The notes below the pieces were generated by a model that was not told the DNA's origin, ran no database searches, and saw nothing but the letters and a program-made list of their open reading frames with translations. Positions 25,218 to 34,614 of a stretch of 64,000 nt of DNA are shown one piece after another. The first letter of the stretch is position 1, and each line of letters begins with the position of its first letter. The translations under genes were made by a program, and so were the position numbers. Origin of the DNA: Fontibacterium medardense. GTDB taxonomy: Bacteria; Pseudomonadota; Alphaproteobacteria; Pelagibacterales; Pelagibacteraceae. The stretch spans positions 434,001 to 498,000 of the forward strand of contig OZ249404.1 in assembly GCA_965235075.1 (NCBI GenBank), given 5' to 3'.

Positions 25218-26599
25218 GCTCTTCCGTAAATATCTTTTATACGAACAATATCGTCTTCTCCTAGGTAACTACCAGTTTGGACTTCAATAATCTTTAAAAT
25301 ACTTTTTTCTCTATTTTGAATTCGATGAACTGCTCCTTGGGGTATAAAAATAGAATCTGATTTTTGTAAAATAATATTTTTTTTATTCAACGTGACATTA
25401 GCTTTACCTTCAACCACAACCCAATTTTCAGATCTATATTTGTGTTTTTGAAGGCTAAGAATTCCACCAGATTTAACTACTAATTCTTTAACTTGAAAAT
25501 TTTTCCCAACAAATATGTTTGTAAATTGACCCCAAGGTCTTTGAGTGGTTGTATGTTGATCAGTAATCTTAGGAAACTTTTTACTAATTAAAGGATAAAG
25601 ACTTTTAAGATTATTATTTCTAAGATCTGAAAGATAAAGAACATCGTTATTGTCGACTGCAAGTATGTTTTTTAAATTGCTAGCTACAATTGTTCGATTA
25701 GAAGAAATGTATGAATTTTTAACATTACTTTTTAATATATTACCTTTGATATAATTTTTATCTTTGTCTTTTTTTTCAATTTCCCATTTTTGTAACCAGC
25801 TGCCAACATCTTTCCAATCGCTTAAAAGTTTAACAGAAAAAATATTTTTTGATTTTTCTAAAATTGCATGGTCAAACGAAATAGATTTAATTTTTGAATA
25901 ATATTTACTATCTAATGCTAAAATGTTATTCGTACTTTTTGCGTTTACGTAGGAATCGCAAACTTGTAATGCTAATTTGGTTTGTAAAATAGAAAATTCA
26001 TTTAGCAATGCCGATTTGTTTGAAAGAAACATTCCTGAATTCCAAAGATAATTATTATTTTTAATAAGTTTTTTTGCTTTATTTAAATTAGGCTTTTCTA
26101 CAAATTTTATAACTTTATTAAAATTTTTATTGATCTTTTTTGAATGTAAATAACCATACCCTGTTTCTGCATAATCAGGTTTGACGCCAAAAATAAAAAT
26201 TTTATGCATATCCAAATATTTGGATAGTTTTTTTATCTGCTTCTGAAAGACTATTTTTTTTTCAATGATATGATCAGATGAAATAATTATTATGGGCTGG
26301 TAAAATAATAAGTCATCATCATTTATTGCCGCTAAAATTGCTGCTGCTGTATTTTTTTTATCAGGCTCAACATAAATTTTACAATCTATATTATTTGTTT
26401 CTTCTTTAATTTTATCTAAAAAATTAGAGTTTGAGCAGATTGTAATAGTATCAAAATTTACCCCTGTGACTCTATCTATTGCATGTTTTAATAAGCTTTT
26501 TCCATTAATTTTAATAAATTGCTTTGGATGTTTCTTTCTAGACTCGGGCCATAATCTAGTACCCTCTCCTCCACATAAAATAATAGGTTTAATTTTCAT
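25214..26599 (-). CDS. manC: Mannose-1-phosphate guanylyltransferase / mannose-6-phosphate isomerase
   Basis: Bifunctional enzyme of the ManC/CpsB/XanB type, making GDP-mannose for surface polysaccharide. The N-terminal nucleotidyltransferase has CGGEGTRLWPESRKKHPKQF (about 9-28), VEPDKKNTAAAI and FVEKPN. The C-terminal cupin-type isomerase domain (about 350-461) has RPWGQF, the metal-binding LQKHKYRSENW and IPQGAVHRIQN. The 461-residue length fits two domains. No manB or glycosyltransferase genes lie nearby. It starts one base inside the preceding carrier gene stop (TAATG). Confidence 0.95.
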   Translation of the reverse strand: MKIKPIILCGGEGTRLWPESRKKHPKQFIKINGKSLLKHAIDRVTGVNFDTITICSNSNFLDKIKEETNNIDCKIYVEPDKKNTAAAILAAINDDDLLFYQPIIIISSDHIIEKKIVFQKQIKKLSKYLDMHKIFIFGVKPDYAETGYGYLHSKKINKNFNKVIKFVEKPNLNKAKKLIKNNNYLWNSGMFLSNKSALLNEFSILQTKLALQVCDSYVNAKSTNNILALDSKYYSKIKSISFDHAILEKSKNIFSVKLLSDWKDVGSWLQKWEIEKKDKDKNYIKGNILKSNVKNSYISSNRTIVASNLKNILAVDNNDVLYLSDLRNNNLKSLYPLISKKFPKITDQHTTTQRPWGQFTNIFVGKNFQVKELVVKSGGILSLQKHKYRSENWVVVEGKANVTLNKKNIILQKSDSIFIPQGAVHRIQNREKSILKIIEVQTGSYLGEDDIVRIKDIYGRA

Positions 26600-27474
26600 T
26601 ATAATAAGAAGAATAAAATTATCGGTATAGAAACAATAGATCCAATTGTAGATACAAATACTGCTGTACCAATTTCTTGTTCATAAGAATTATTTTGTGT
26701 GGCAATCAAGTAAGTTAAAATAGCTGCTGGCATAGAAGCTTGCAATATTATAACTTTTGCAACATTGCCATCAAGACTTAATAAATAAACAACTAACAAT
26801 CCAATAAAAGGACCTGAAATAAGTTTTAAACAACCAAGCATTAACCCTATTCTTAATTTTTTAATGTTAATTTTACTAAGGGAAATACCAAGAGATAACA
26901 AAACTAGAGGTATAACAAATCCTGATAAAATTTTTGTAATACTATTAAAGAAATTTGGCATTTCTATTTTGTAAAATAAAACAATAAGAGAAAATATTAA
27001 TGACAATAAAACAGGACTAAGAATTATTTTTTTAATTGAATAATTTCCTGATGAGATTGCAGTATTTACTGTAAAATGACTCACCATCACTATCGAAGCA
27101 AAACCAGCTGCTAATGCTAATCCTTCGTTACCAAAAGCTAATAATGATAAAGGAATGCCCATATTTCCAGTATTTGGATGCATTAATGGGGTAGTTAATT
27201 TTATAGAAGGAAGTTTAAAAATTTTTATTAGCAAATACCCAAATAAAAAACCTATAGTCAAAACTAACAAAGCAGAAAGAAAAATTTTAAAATAAATATT
27301 TATAGTTAAATTAGATCTTGTTAATGAATCATAAATTAAACAAGGAAGTCCAATATTAGCTACTAGTTTTGTTATAGCAGCTGGGTTAAAATCTTTATTG
27401 TATTTATTCCAAAGGTAGCCGGTAAAGACTACAAAAATTACTGGAAGTATTATATTTACAATTGTTAGAAACAA
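26599..27474 (-). CDS. Auxin-efflux-carrier (AEC) family transporter
   Basis: A 291-residue inner-membrane protein with about ten hydrophobic spans in the two-times-five AEC arrangement. Family-like segments include VANIGLPCLIYDSLTRS, the conserved HPNTGNMGIPLSLLAFG and QASMPAAILTYLIA near the end. Bacterial AEC proteins move carboxylates such as malonate or malate, but the substrate is not readable here. The start is TTG at 27474; an in-frame stop directly precedes it, and GAGGA, overlapping the ilvD stop, gives a good ribosome site. It lies between ilvD and manC in one transcript. Confidence 0.82.
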   Translation of the reverse strand: MFLTIVNIILPVIFVVFTGYLWNKYNKDFNPAAITKLVANIGLPCLIYDSLTRSNLTINIYFKIFLSALLVLTIGFLFGYLLIKIFKLPSIKLTTPLMHPNTGNMGIPLSLLAFGNEGLALAAGFASIVMVSHFTVNTAISSGNYSIKKIILSPVLLSLIFSLIVLFYKIEMPNFFNSITKILSGFVIPLVLLSLGISLSKINIKKLRIGLMLGCLKLISGPFIGLLVVYLLSLDGNVAKVIILQASMPAAILTYLIATQNNSYEQEIGTAVFVSTIGSIVSIPIILFFLL

Positions 27475-27481
27475 TTATTCC

Positions 27482-29197
27482 TCAAATATCTGCGTAGCAA
27501 TTTTTTTCTTTAAAACCGCCAGGATGTGTTACCGCTCCATTTTTTGTAGATCCTACAGATTGGGCATACTTCCAAAGAGTTCCTGACATAAAATGAGGTT
27601 TAATATTCTTCCAAGATTTTTTTCTTTTCTGAAATTCTGAATTTGAAATTTTAACATCTATAGTTCCTTTGTTAGCATCAATAATTATTTTATCTCCATT
27701 TTTTAATAATGCTATTGGACCACCATTAAATGCCTCGGGACCAACATGTCCAACACAAAAGCCTCTAGTTGCACCTGAAAATCTACCGTCAGTAATCAAT
27801 GCCACTTTTTCTCCCATTCCCTGACCATAAATGGCTGCAGTAGTAGAAAGCATTTCGCGCATTCCAGGGCCTCCTCTTGGTCCTTCATATCTGATAATTA
27901 TAACATCCCCCTCTTTATATTTTCTATTTTGAACTGCTTTAAAAGCTTCCTCTTCACTATTAAAGCATAAAGCATTTCCTTCAAATTTTAGTGTTTTCAT
28001 TCCAGCCACCTTAACGATAGCTCCTTCGGGTGCTAAATTTCCTTTAAGACCTACAACGCCACCTGTTTTTGAAAGTGGTTTATTATACGGTCTCATTACA
28101 TCTTGATTGTAATTAAATTTAACATTCTGTAAATTTTTCTTCATTGTTTCTCCAGTGACTGTCAAACAATCCCCATGTAAGTAGCCACCATCTAATAAAG
28201 TTTTAAGTAACATGGGTACTCCTCCGGCTTCAAACATATCTTTTGCAACATATTTTCCGCCTGGTTTTAAATCTGCCAAGTAAGGAGTTTTTTTAAAAAT
28301 TTTTGCTACATCCATAAGATCAAATTTGATTCCACATTCATTTGCAATCGCCGGAAGATGAAGAGCGGCATTTGTTGATCCACCGGTAGCAGCTACGATG
28401 GTTGCTGCATTTTGTAATGATTTAAGAGTAACAATGTCTCTGGGTCTGATGTTTTTTTTTAATAAAGACATTACTGCCTGACCACTTGCATAAGCATATT
28501 TATCTCTTTCTTCATATGGAGCCGGAGTTCCTGATGAATATGGCAATGCCAAACCGATAGCTTCAGAAACGCATGCCATTGTATTAGCAGTAAACTGCCC
28601 TCCACATGCTCCTGCGCTTGGACATGCATTAATTTCTAATTCCTCTAAATCTTCATCAGACATTTGTTTATTGGAATGTTTTCCAACGGCTTCAAAAACA
28701 TCAACAACTGTTACATCTTTTCCTTTAAATTTTCCTGGCAATATAGATCCACCATAAATAAAAACACTAGGCACATTTAATCTACACATTGCCATCATTA
28801 ATCCAGGCAATGATTTATCACATCCTGCTAGACCAACTAATGCATCATAACAATGACCTCTAACTGTTAGTTCTGTTGAATCTGCAATTATTTCTCTGGA
28901 TATTAATGATGACTTCATTCCTTCGTGACCCATTGCAATCCCATCAGTAACTGTAATTGTGCAAAATTCTCTAGGAGTTCCACTGTTATCATAAACACCT
29001 TTTTTTGCAGATTGAGCTTGTCTCATTAAAGCAATGTTGCATGGAGCGGCTTCATTCCAGGTAGAAACAACTCCCACGAATGGTTTTGCAATGTCACTTT
29101 TTTTTAAATTCATTGCGTAATAAAAAGATCTATGAGGGGCTCTGTCTGGACCCACTGTAGTGTGACGACTAGGTAATTTTGATTTATCAAATTTCAT
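27482..29197 (-). CDS. ilvD: Dihydroxy-acid dehydratase
   Basis: Fe-S enzyme of branched-chain amino-acid and pantothenate synthesis, converting 2,3-dihydroxy-isovalerate or -methylvalerate to the 2-oxo acid. The 571 residues carry the cluster cysteines in LAGCDKSLPGLMMAMCRL and CPSAGACGGQFTANTMACV, plus TDGIAMGHEGMK and GRFSGATRGFCVGHVGPEA. Length fits the family. It lies two bases downstream of valS, a functionally suggestive pairing of valine synthesis and valine charging. Confidence 0.97.
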   Translation of the reverse strand: MKFDKSKLPSRHTTVGPDRAPHRSFYYAMNLKKSDIAKPFVGVVSTWNEAAPCNIALMRQAQSAKKGVYDNSGTPREFCTITVTDGIAMGHEGMKSSLISREIIADSTELTVRGHCYDALVGLAGCDKSLPGLMMAMCRLNVPSVFIYGGSILPGKFKGKDVTVVDVFEAVGKHSNKQMSDEDLEELEINACPSAGACGGQFTANTMACVSEAIGLALPYSSGTPAPYEERDKYAYASGQAVMSLLKKNIRPRDIVTLKSLQNAATIVAATGGSTNAALHLPAIANECGIKFDLMDVAKIFKKTPYLADLKPGGKYVAKDMFEAGGVPMLLKTLLDGGYLHGDCLTVTGETMKKNLQNVKFNYNQDVMRPYNKPLSKTGGVVGLKGNLAPEGAIVKVAGMKTLKFEGNALCFNSEEEAFKAVQNRKYKEGDVIIIRYEGPRGGPGMREMLSTTAAIYGQGMGEKVALITDGRFSGATRGFCVGHVGPEAFNGGPIALLKNGDKIIIDANKGTIDVKISNSEFQKRKKSWKNIKPHFMSGTLWKYAQSVGSTKNGAVTHPGGFKEKNCYADI

Positions 29198-29199
29198 TA

Positions 29200-31842
29200 T
29201 TAATTTTTAATAGATATTATACTTTCTAATTGATTTAAATCATTTACTAATTTCTTTAAAATATCTTTTTCCTTATCAACTATATCTTTTGGAGCTTTAT
29301 TTATAAAAGATTTATTAGAAAGTTTATTTTTTGTTGAACTGATACTATTTTTTATTAAATCAATCTTCTCTTTTACTTTAATAATTTGATCTTTTAAGGA
29401 GATTTCTGTTGCAAATTTAACAAGGATGGCGTCTCCATCTAAATAAATAGGTAATATGTTATCGTTTTTTTCATCTTTATTAAAATAATTTTCAATTCTA
29501 GAAGCTTTCTTAAAAATTAAAAAATTTCTATCTAAAAAGTTTTTTTTATCTTTAGGTAAATGATCAATGCAAACATCCACAAAATTGCCTGGAGAAACTT
29601 GTAAAATAACTTTTGTAGATCTTATTAAGCCAACAAGTTTAATTAGCCAATTAATTAATTCAATATTTTTATCTTTTATTAACTTAATTTCTTTATGAGA
29701 ATTAAAATTTATTAAAGGACTTTTATGTAATTCTGAAAATTTTAATCTGTTCCAAAGTTCTTCTGTGATAAAAGGTATAAATGGATGAAGAGTTAAAAGA
29801 ATATTTGAAAATATAAATCCAAAAACTTTTTTTGTTTCTTTAATTTGATTTTGATTATCCGAATAAAAAATTGACTTTGAAAATTCTAAATACCAATCGC
29901 AAAATACATTCCAAACAAAATTATAGATTTCTTTAGATGCCTCATCAAATCTAAAATTTTTAATATGATTGTCGATGTTATTTTTTGTATGAATGTATTC
30001 ATTAAAAATCCATTGATTAATTTCTAATTTTAGTTCTTTACTGCTAATTTTAATATCAAGATTACATTTATTAAAATCACAAAATTTAGAAACGTTCCAA
30101 ATTTTAGTTAAAAAATTTCTATAGCCTTTTACTCTTTCTTCTGAAAGCTTTACGTCTCTGCCTGGCGATGCCATTGACATTAATGTAAATCTTAAAGCAT
30201 CTGCTCCATATTTTTTTATTAAATCTAAAGGATCAATAACATTACCTTTTGATTTGGACATTTTTTGTCCATGCTCATCTCTAACTAAAGCATGTATATA
30301 AACTTTATCAAAAGGAACTTTTTTTGTTACAAATAATCCCATCATCATCATTCTGGCAACCCAAAAAAATAAAATATCAAAACCCGTTACCAAAACTGAT
30401 GTTTTATAAAATCTTTTGAAATTATAAGTTTTTTTAGGCCAACCTAGACTTGCAAACGGCCATAGAGCTGATGAAAACCAAGTATCTAAAACATTGATAT
30501 CTTGATTAATTAAAGAATTCTTCTTTTTATAAAATTTATCAGCTTGTTTTTGAGCGTCATTTCTATCCATTGCTGAAAAAATCTTTCCATCACTTCCGTA
30601 CCAAATAGGAATTTGATGACCCCACCAAATTTGTCTAGAAATACACCATGGATGAATATCTTTTAGCCATAAATTATAAGTTTTTGTCCAAGAATCAGGA
30701 AAAAAAATAGTTTTTTTATTTTTTACAGCTTTTAAAGCCTCCACTGACATTTTTTTAACATTTAAAAACCATTGTTCTGTAAGATAAGGCTCAATTATAG
30801 AATTTGATCTATCGCCGTAAGGAACGTTGTGTTTTATTGTTTCTTCTTTTTCTAAAGCATTAATTGATTTTAAATCTTCTATTATTAATTTTCTTGCATC
30901 AAATCTATCAAGTCCTTGATATTTTTGTGGACAATTATTATTAAGTCTTCCGTCGGCTTCTAAAATATTTATTTTTTCTAAATTATGTCTTAATCCAACT
31001 TCATAATCATTAAAATCATGAGCGGGAGTAATTTTTACAGCTCCAGATCCTTGATTTGGATCGGCATAATCATCTGAGATTATTTTAATTTGTCTATCTA
31101 TAATTGGAATTTTTGCAAATTTATTAATTAATTTTTTAAACTTTTTATCTTTAGGGTTAACAGCAATTGCTGTATCGGCAAATATTGTTTCTGGTCTAGT
31201 AGTAGCTATAGTTATAAAGTCATTTTTATTAATAAAATATTTAATATAGTAAAGTTTTCCATTTACTTCTTTTTGTACTACTTCTAAATCAGAAATTGCT
31301 GTTTTTAATACTGGGTCCCAATTAGATAGTTTAAAATCCTTATAAATAAGTTTTTTTTTATGTAATTCTAAAAAAACTTTTACTACTGCTTCGGACATGT
31401 TTATGTCCATAGTAAATCTAGTTTGCGACCAATCGCATGAGGATCCTAATTTTTTAAGTTGGTTAATTATTAAATTTCCAGAATGTTTTTTCCAGTTCCA
31501 CACTTCTTTGAGAAACTTTTCTCTTCCTAATGTATTTTTTGATTGATTTATTTCATTAAGTTTTTTTTCAACAATAAGTTCCGTTGCAATACCTGCATGA
31601 TCAGTTCCTGGTTGCCATAAAGTTTCATAACCTTTTAATCTATAAAATCTAACTAACAAATCTTGAATAGAATTGTTAAGAGCATGCCCCATATGCAAAT
31701 TACCAGTTACATTGGGCGGAGGAATTACTATAGAAAAATATTTCTTTTTATTATTTTTTTTTGGTTCAAATAATTTGTTACTTTCCCAAAAATTATAAAT
31801 TTTATCCTCAATATCTAAATGATTATAATTTTCTTCTAACAT
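29200..31842 (-). CDS. valS: Valyl-tRNA synthetase
   Basis: Class I synthetase of 880 residues. The HIGH box is in PPPNVTGNLHMGHALN (about 41-56), the editing domain includes TTRPETIFADTAIAVNP, tRNA core residues are in LDTWFSSALWPFASLGWP, and the KMSKS loop is HGQKMSKSKGNVIDP. A C-terminal coiled-coil (about 810-880) contacts tRNA. It starts one base inside the pcm stop (TAATG). In other alphaproteobacteria tolC and popZ-like genes usually lie between pcm and valS; neither is here. Confidence 0.97.
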   Translation of the reverse strand: MLEENYNHLDIEDKIYNFWESNKLFEPKKNNKKKYFSIVIPPPNVTGNLHMGHALNNSIQDLLVRFYRLKGYETLWQPGTDHAGIATELIVEKKLNEINQSKNTLGREKFLKEVWNWKKHSGNLIINQLKKLGSSCDWSQTRFTMDINMSEAVVKVFLELHKKKLIYKDFKLSNWDPVLKTAISDLEVVQKEVNGKLYYIKYFINKNDFITIATTRPETIFADTAIAVNPKDKKFKKLINKFAKIPIIDRQIKIISDDYADPNQGSGAVKITPAHDFNDYEVGLRHNLEKINILEADGRLNNNCPQKYQGLDRFDARKLIIEDLKSINALEKEETIKHNVPYGDRSNSIIEPYLTEQWFLNVKKMSVEALKAVKNKKTIFFPDSWTKTYNLWLKDIHPWCISRQIWWGHQIPIWYGSDGKIFSAMDRNDAQKQADKFYKKKNSLINQDINVLDTWFSSALWPFASLGWPKKTYNFKRFYKTSVLVTGFDILFFWVARMMMMGLFVTKKVPFDKVYIHALVRDEHGQKMSKSKGNVIDPLDLIKKYGADALRFTLMSMASPGRDVKLSEERVKGYRNFLTKIWNVSKFCDFNKCNLDIKISSKELKLEINQWIFNEYIHTKNNIDNHIKNFRFDEASKEIYNFVWNVFCDWYLEFSKSIFYSDNQNQIKETKKVFGFIFSNILLTLHPFIPFITEELWNRLKFSELHKSPLINFNSHKEIKLIKDKNIELINWLIKLVGLIRSTKVILQVSPGNFVDVCIDHLPKDKKNFLDRNFLIFKKASRIENYFNKDEKNDNILPIYLDGDAILVKFATEISLKDQIIKVKEKIDLIKNSISSTKNKLSNKSFINKAPKDIVDKEKDILKKLVNDLNQLESIISIKN

Positions 31843-32492
31843 TAAAAATTAAATTCTTCTTTATCGATGTAATTAATTAAAATCGGCGAGCTAGCGTTCA
31901 TAATTTTTAATTTTTCATATCCACTTATTTTTTTATTAAAAAGATAAATGTTTGAAGAAGATTCTTCTTTTAAAATACATATTAATTTTCCATCAACATT
32001 TAATTTGTCTATTAAATTTAAAGGATCGGAATTAACTGTTCCATTAATAATAATTTTATTAAATTTAAGTTCTAGATTATTCAGCTGCCTATAATTACAA
32101 AATAAAAAATTAACATTTGTATTTTTATTTTTTTTTATATTTTTTATTGATAGCTCGTATATGTCTTTGTCTTGTTCAATTGAATAAACAAAATTAACTA
32201 AATTAGCCAATACTGAAGTTGTATATCCACCACCGGAACCTACTTCTAAAATAACATCTGAGAATTGTGGTTTTATAATATTTAATAATTTTGCGAAGAT
32301 GAGTGGCTTTAAAATAAAACTATTTTTAGAGAATTTTATATGATCATCAATATAAGATAAGTTTTGCAATCTATCTGGCAGAAATTCTTCTTGTTGTACT
32401 TTCTCAAATGCAGCAATTAAATTTTCATCTATAATATTATTGGGCCTTAATTGGCTCTCAATCATATTTAATTTTCGAGTACTGTGTTGCAT
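31842..32492 (-). CDS. pcm: Protein-L-isoaspartate O-methyltransferase family protein
   Basis: SAM-dependent methyltransferase of the PCMT family (216 residues), which in its classic form repairs isoaspartyl damage in ageing proteins. The SAM motif is ILEVGSGGGYTTSVLANL (about 80-97), with the upstream family segment MIESQLRPNNI and EKVQQEEFLP. The version that precedes valS in alphaproteobacteria is a distinct subgroup with a less certain repair role, and the C-terminal half here is weakly conserved. It is first in the pcm-valS-ilvD-carrier-manC run, with 70 bases to divergent tRNA-Cys. Confidence 0.85.
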   Translation of the reverse strand: MQHSTRKLNMIESQLRPNNIIDENLIAAFEKVQQEEFLPDRLQNLSYIDDHIKFSKNSFILKPLIFAKLLNIIKPQFSDVILEVGSGGGYTTSVLANLVNFVYSIEQDKDIYELSIKNIKKNKNTNVNFLFCNYRQLNNLELKFNKIIINGTVNSDPLNLIDKLNVDGKLICILKEESSSNIYLFNKKISGYEKLKIMNASSPILINYIDKEEFNF

Positions 32493-32562
32493 AATATTTG
32501 CGAGTTTAGAAAACTAAATATATATACACGATAGCTATTAGAAAATAATACAGAAAAAATAT

Positions 32563-32636
32563 GGCCACGTGGCGGAATGGTTACGCAGAGGACTGCAAAT
32601 CCTTGTATCCCAGTTCGATTCTGGGCGTGGCCTCCA
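32563..32636 (+). tRNA. tRNA-Cys (GCA)
   Basis: A 74-base tRNA. The acceptor GGCCACG (32563-32569) pairs with CGTGGCC (32626-32632), the discriminator is T, and CCA is encoded. The anticodon loop ACTGCAAAT gives GCA. The T-arm has GTTCGATTC. It is followed 47 bases later by tRNA-Asn on the same strand, probably in one transcript. Confidence 0.97.
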
Positions 32637-32683
32637 AATTAATATTGTTTTTAAAAAAAAAAATCGTATTGTGCTTTTTTTAT

Positions 32684-32759
32684 TCCCCGATAGCTCAGTT
32701 GGTAGAGCAGTTGACTGTTAATCAATTGGTCGCAGGTTCGAGTCCTGCTCGGGGAGCCA
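32684..32759 (+). tRNA. tRNA-Asn (GUU)
   Basis: A 76-base tRNA. The acceptor TCCCCGA (32684-32690) pairs with TCGGGGA (32749-32755), the discriminator is G, and CCA is encoded. The anticodon loop ACTGTTAAT gives GTT. The D-arm (TAGCTCAGTTGGTAGAGCA) and T-arm (GGTTCGAGTCC) are standard. It is convergent with the XRE regulator, whose stop codon is only 7 bases away. Confidence 0.97.
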
Positions 32760-32766
32760 AAAATAA

Positions 32767-33117
32767 CTAAGCAGTTTTTGATAACTTTTTATTTGAATTT
32801 AAAATTTGCAAAAGTTTTTCTTTTTCAACTTCTGATAATTTGCTTACGAAAGTCTCTAATGAATTATCACTTTTAGCTTGTGATTCTAAATTTTGAAAAT
32901 CTTTGAATTCTTCAAAAAAATATTTTACAGGAACTTTTAAGAAATTAGCTAATTGCAACAGTCTACTAGAGCTAACTCCATTAGTTCCTTTTTCATATTT
33001 TTGAATTTGTTGAAATGTAACGTTGATTGCTCTTGCAACTTGAGTTTGAGTAAGACCAAGAGAAGATCTTCTTGCTCTTAATTGTTTTCCTAAATGTTGA
33101 TTTAATTCTAGTGACAT
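32767..33117 (-). CDS. XRE-family helix-turn-helix regulator
   Basis: A 116-residue cytosolic DNA-binding protein. The Cro/C1-type HTH spans about residues 11-65 (LRARRSSLGLTQTQVARAI, FQQIQKYEKGTNGVSSSRLL), followed by LKVPVKYFFEEF. This pattern is typical of a widespread alphaproteobacterial regulator family. The C-terminal 40 residues are charged and probably helical, with no metabolite-binding domain. It is divergent from the photolyase operon with 84 bases between starts, so it may autoregulate or control that operon; this is inferred from position only. Confidence 0.85.
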   Translation of the reverse strand: MSLELNQHLGKQLRARRSSLGLTQTQVARAINVTFQQIQKYEKGTNGVSSSRLLQLANFLKVPVKYFFEEFKDFQNLESQAKSDNSLETFVSKLSEVEKEKLLQILNSNKKLSKTA

Positions 33118-33201
33118 TGATCCCTTTATTTAAATAATAAAATCTGATTAAACTTATTTTTAAATTAAAAATCAAGTCATAAAATAAAAAAAATATAACT
33201 A
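33118..33201. promoter_or_regulatory. Divergent promoter region of XRE regulator and photolyase operon
   Basis: An 84-base spacer between two divergent starts, at least as long as any other gene-free stretch in the window. It is nearly pure A+T, with short symmetric runs (TTTTTAAATTAAAAA at about 33158-33172) that could suit an XRE operator. No clear sigma70 -35/-10 pair can be chosen over chance matches. It must hold the promoter of the regulator and probably that of the photolyase-to-cfa operon. Confidence 0.4.
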
Positions 33202-34614
33202 ATGTCATGTTCTTTTGTTTGGCTTAAAGATGATTTCAGAATATCAAATAATCAAGCTTTAAAGGCCTTAATTGAAGACGACAATAAAGAAAAACTTGCG
33301 ATATATATATATGAGGAAGAAACATATAATTTGTGTGAATCTCAAAAATGGTGGCTTGCTAAATCTCTAGAAATTTTTCAAAAAAAATTAGAAAATTTTA
33401 ATATTTCACTTGACGTAATTCATGAAAATACAACAAAAACCTTTAAAAAGTTAATATCCAGCAACTCTTTAAATCGTATTTACTGGAATAAATCTTGTCA
33501 TGTGAATGATAACATTACCGAAGAAGGTATTAAAAAACTCTTAAAAGAAAATAATGTTTTTTATAAAGAGTTTGAAGCTAATTTACTGAATCCAGTTGAA
33601 AAAATTAAAAAAGACGATGGAACTCCATTTAAAGTCTTTACTCATTATTGGAAAAAAGCTGAACAAAACTATCTAAGAAATAATCATAAATTTGATGATA
33701 AAAAATATAAAAATTACGATCACGTTTTAAAAAAAAATAAAAATATACAAGCTATATATCCAAAAAAAAATTGGTATAAAAAATTTGAAAAATATTGGGA
33801 ACCAAGCGAGGAAAATGCAGAAAAAATATTAAATAATTTTATAAATAAAAGCATTGAAAACTACGCAATTAATAGAGACATTCCATCAATAGAGGGTACT
33901 TCAAAATTATCACCATACTTAAAGTTTGGTCAAATTTCAGTTCATAAAATAATACAAAAATGTTTAGAAATTAAAAATAAAAAAATTGGTTATAGAAAAT
34001 ATATTAATGAAATTGGCTGGAGAGAATTTTGTCATTCATTACTTCATAATTTTCCTGAAATGGAAGAAAATAATCTAAGAAAAGATTTTAATAATTTCAA
34101 ATGGAATAAAAATGAAAAACTATTATTAAAATGGAAAAAAGGATTAACGGGATATCCAATTGTTGATGCCGGAATGAGAGAACTTTATGAAACTGGATGG
34201 ATGCATAATAGAGTTAGAATGATTGCAGCCTCTTTTTTAGTAAAACATTTAAGGATCCATTGGATGGAAGGAGAAAAATATTTTAGAAATACACTTCTAG
34301 ATTTCAATATTGCAAATAATGTCGCTGGTTGGCAATGGGTTGCTGGAACAGGAGCAGATGCCGCACCATACTTTAGAATTTTTAATCCAATCTTGCAGGG
34401 TGAAAAATTTGACGCGAATGGAAATTATATAAAAAAATGGTGTCCTGAATTAAATAATTTACCAAATGAATTTTTACACAAGCCATGGGAAATGCCTGAA
34501 GAATTACAAAAAGAAAAGAATATTATAATAGGAAAAACATATCCATTTCCAATTGTTAAACATAAAGAAGCAAGAAATTCAGCGTTAAAAGCATTTCAAG
34601 ATCTAAAGAAATGA
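33202..34614 (+). CDS. phrB: Deoxyribodipyrimidine photolyase (cryptochrome/photolyase family)
   Basis: Light-driven flavoprotein that reverses UV-induced pyrimidine dimers. The 470 residues have an N-terminal alpha/beta antenna domain (WLKDDFRISNNQAL, about 5-18) and a C-terminal FAD domain with SPYLKFGQIS, GWREFCHSLLHNFPEM, TGYPIVDAGMRELYETGWMH, NRVRMIAASFLVKHL and NVAGWQWVAGTGADAAPYFR. The last block carries the flavin-proximal Trp and Asn of class I CPD photolyases, and the C-terminal FNPILQGEKFD fits the same class. It leads a four-gene operon, overlapping the next gene by ATGA. Confidence 0.94.
   Translation: MSCSFVWLKDDFRISNNQALKALIEDDNKEKLAIYIYEEETYNLCESQKWWLAKSLEIFQKKLENFNISLDVIHENTTKTFKKLISSNSLNRIYWNKSCHVNDNITEEGIKKLLKENNVFYKEFEANLLNPVEKIKKDDGTPFKVFTHYWKKAEQNYLRNNHKFDDKKYKNYDHVLKKNKNIQAIYPKKNWYKKFEKYWEPSEENAEKILNNFINKSIENYAINRDIPSIEGTSKLSPYLKFGQISVHKIIQKCLEIKNKKIGYRKYINEIGWREFCHSLLHNFPEMEENNLRKDFNNFKWNKNEKLLLKWKKGLTGYPIVDAGMRELYETGWMHNRVRMIAASFLVKHLRIHWMEGEKYFRNTLLDFNIANNVAGWQWVAGTGADAAPYFRIFNPILQGEKFDANGNYIKKWCPELNNLPNEFLHKPWEMPEELQKEKNIIIGKTYPFPIVKHKEARNSALKAFQDLKK

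Noticed and set aside
32561..32770. Open frame of 69 codons on the plus strand.
   Set aside because: It lies across tRNA-Cys and tRNA-Asn and is explained by them.
33118..33123. TGATCC at the XRE/photolyase spacer, reminiscent of the -35 of singlet-oxygen sigmaE promoters.
   Set aside because: A single hexamer with no convincing -10 and no sigmaE-ChrR genes in the window; likely chance.
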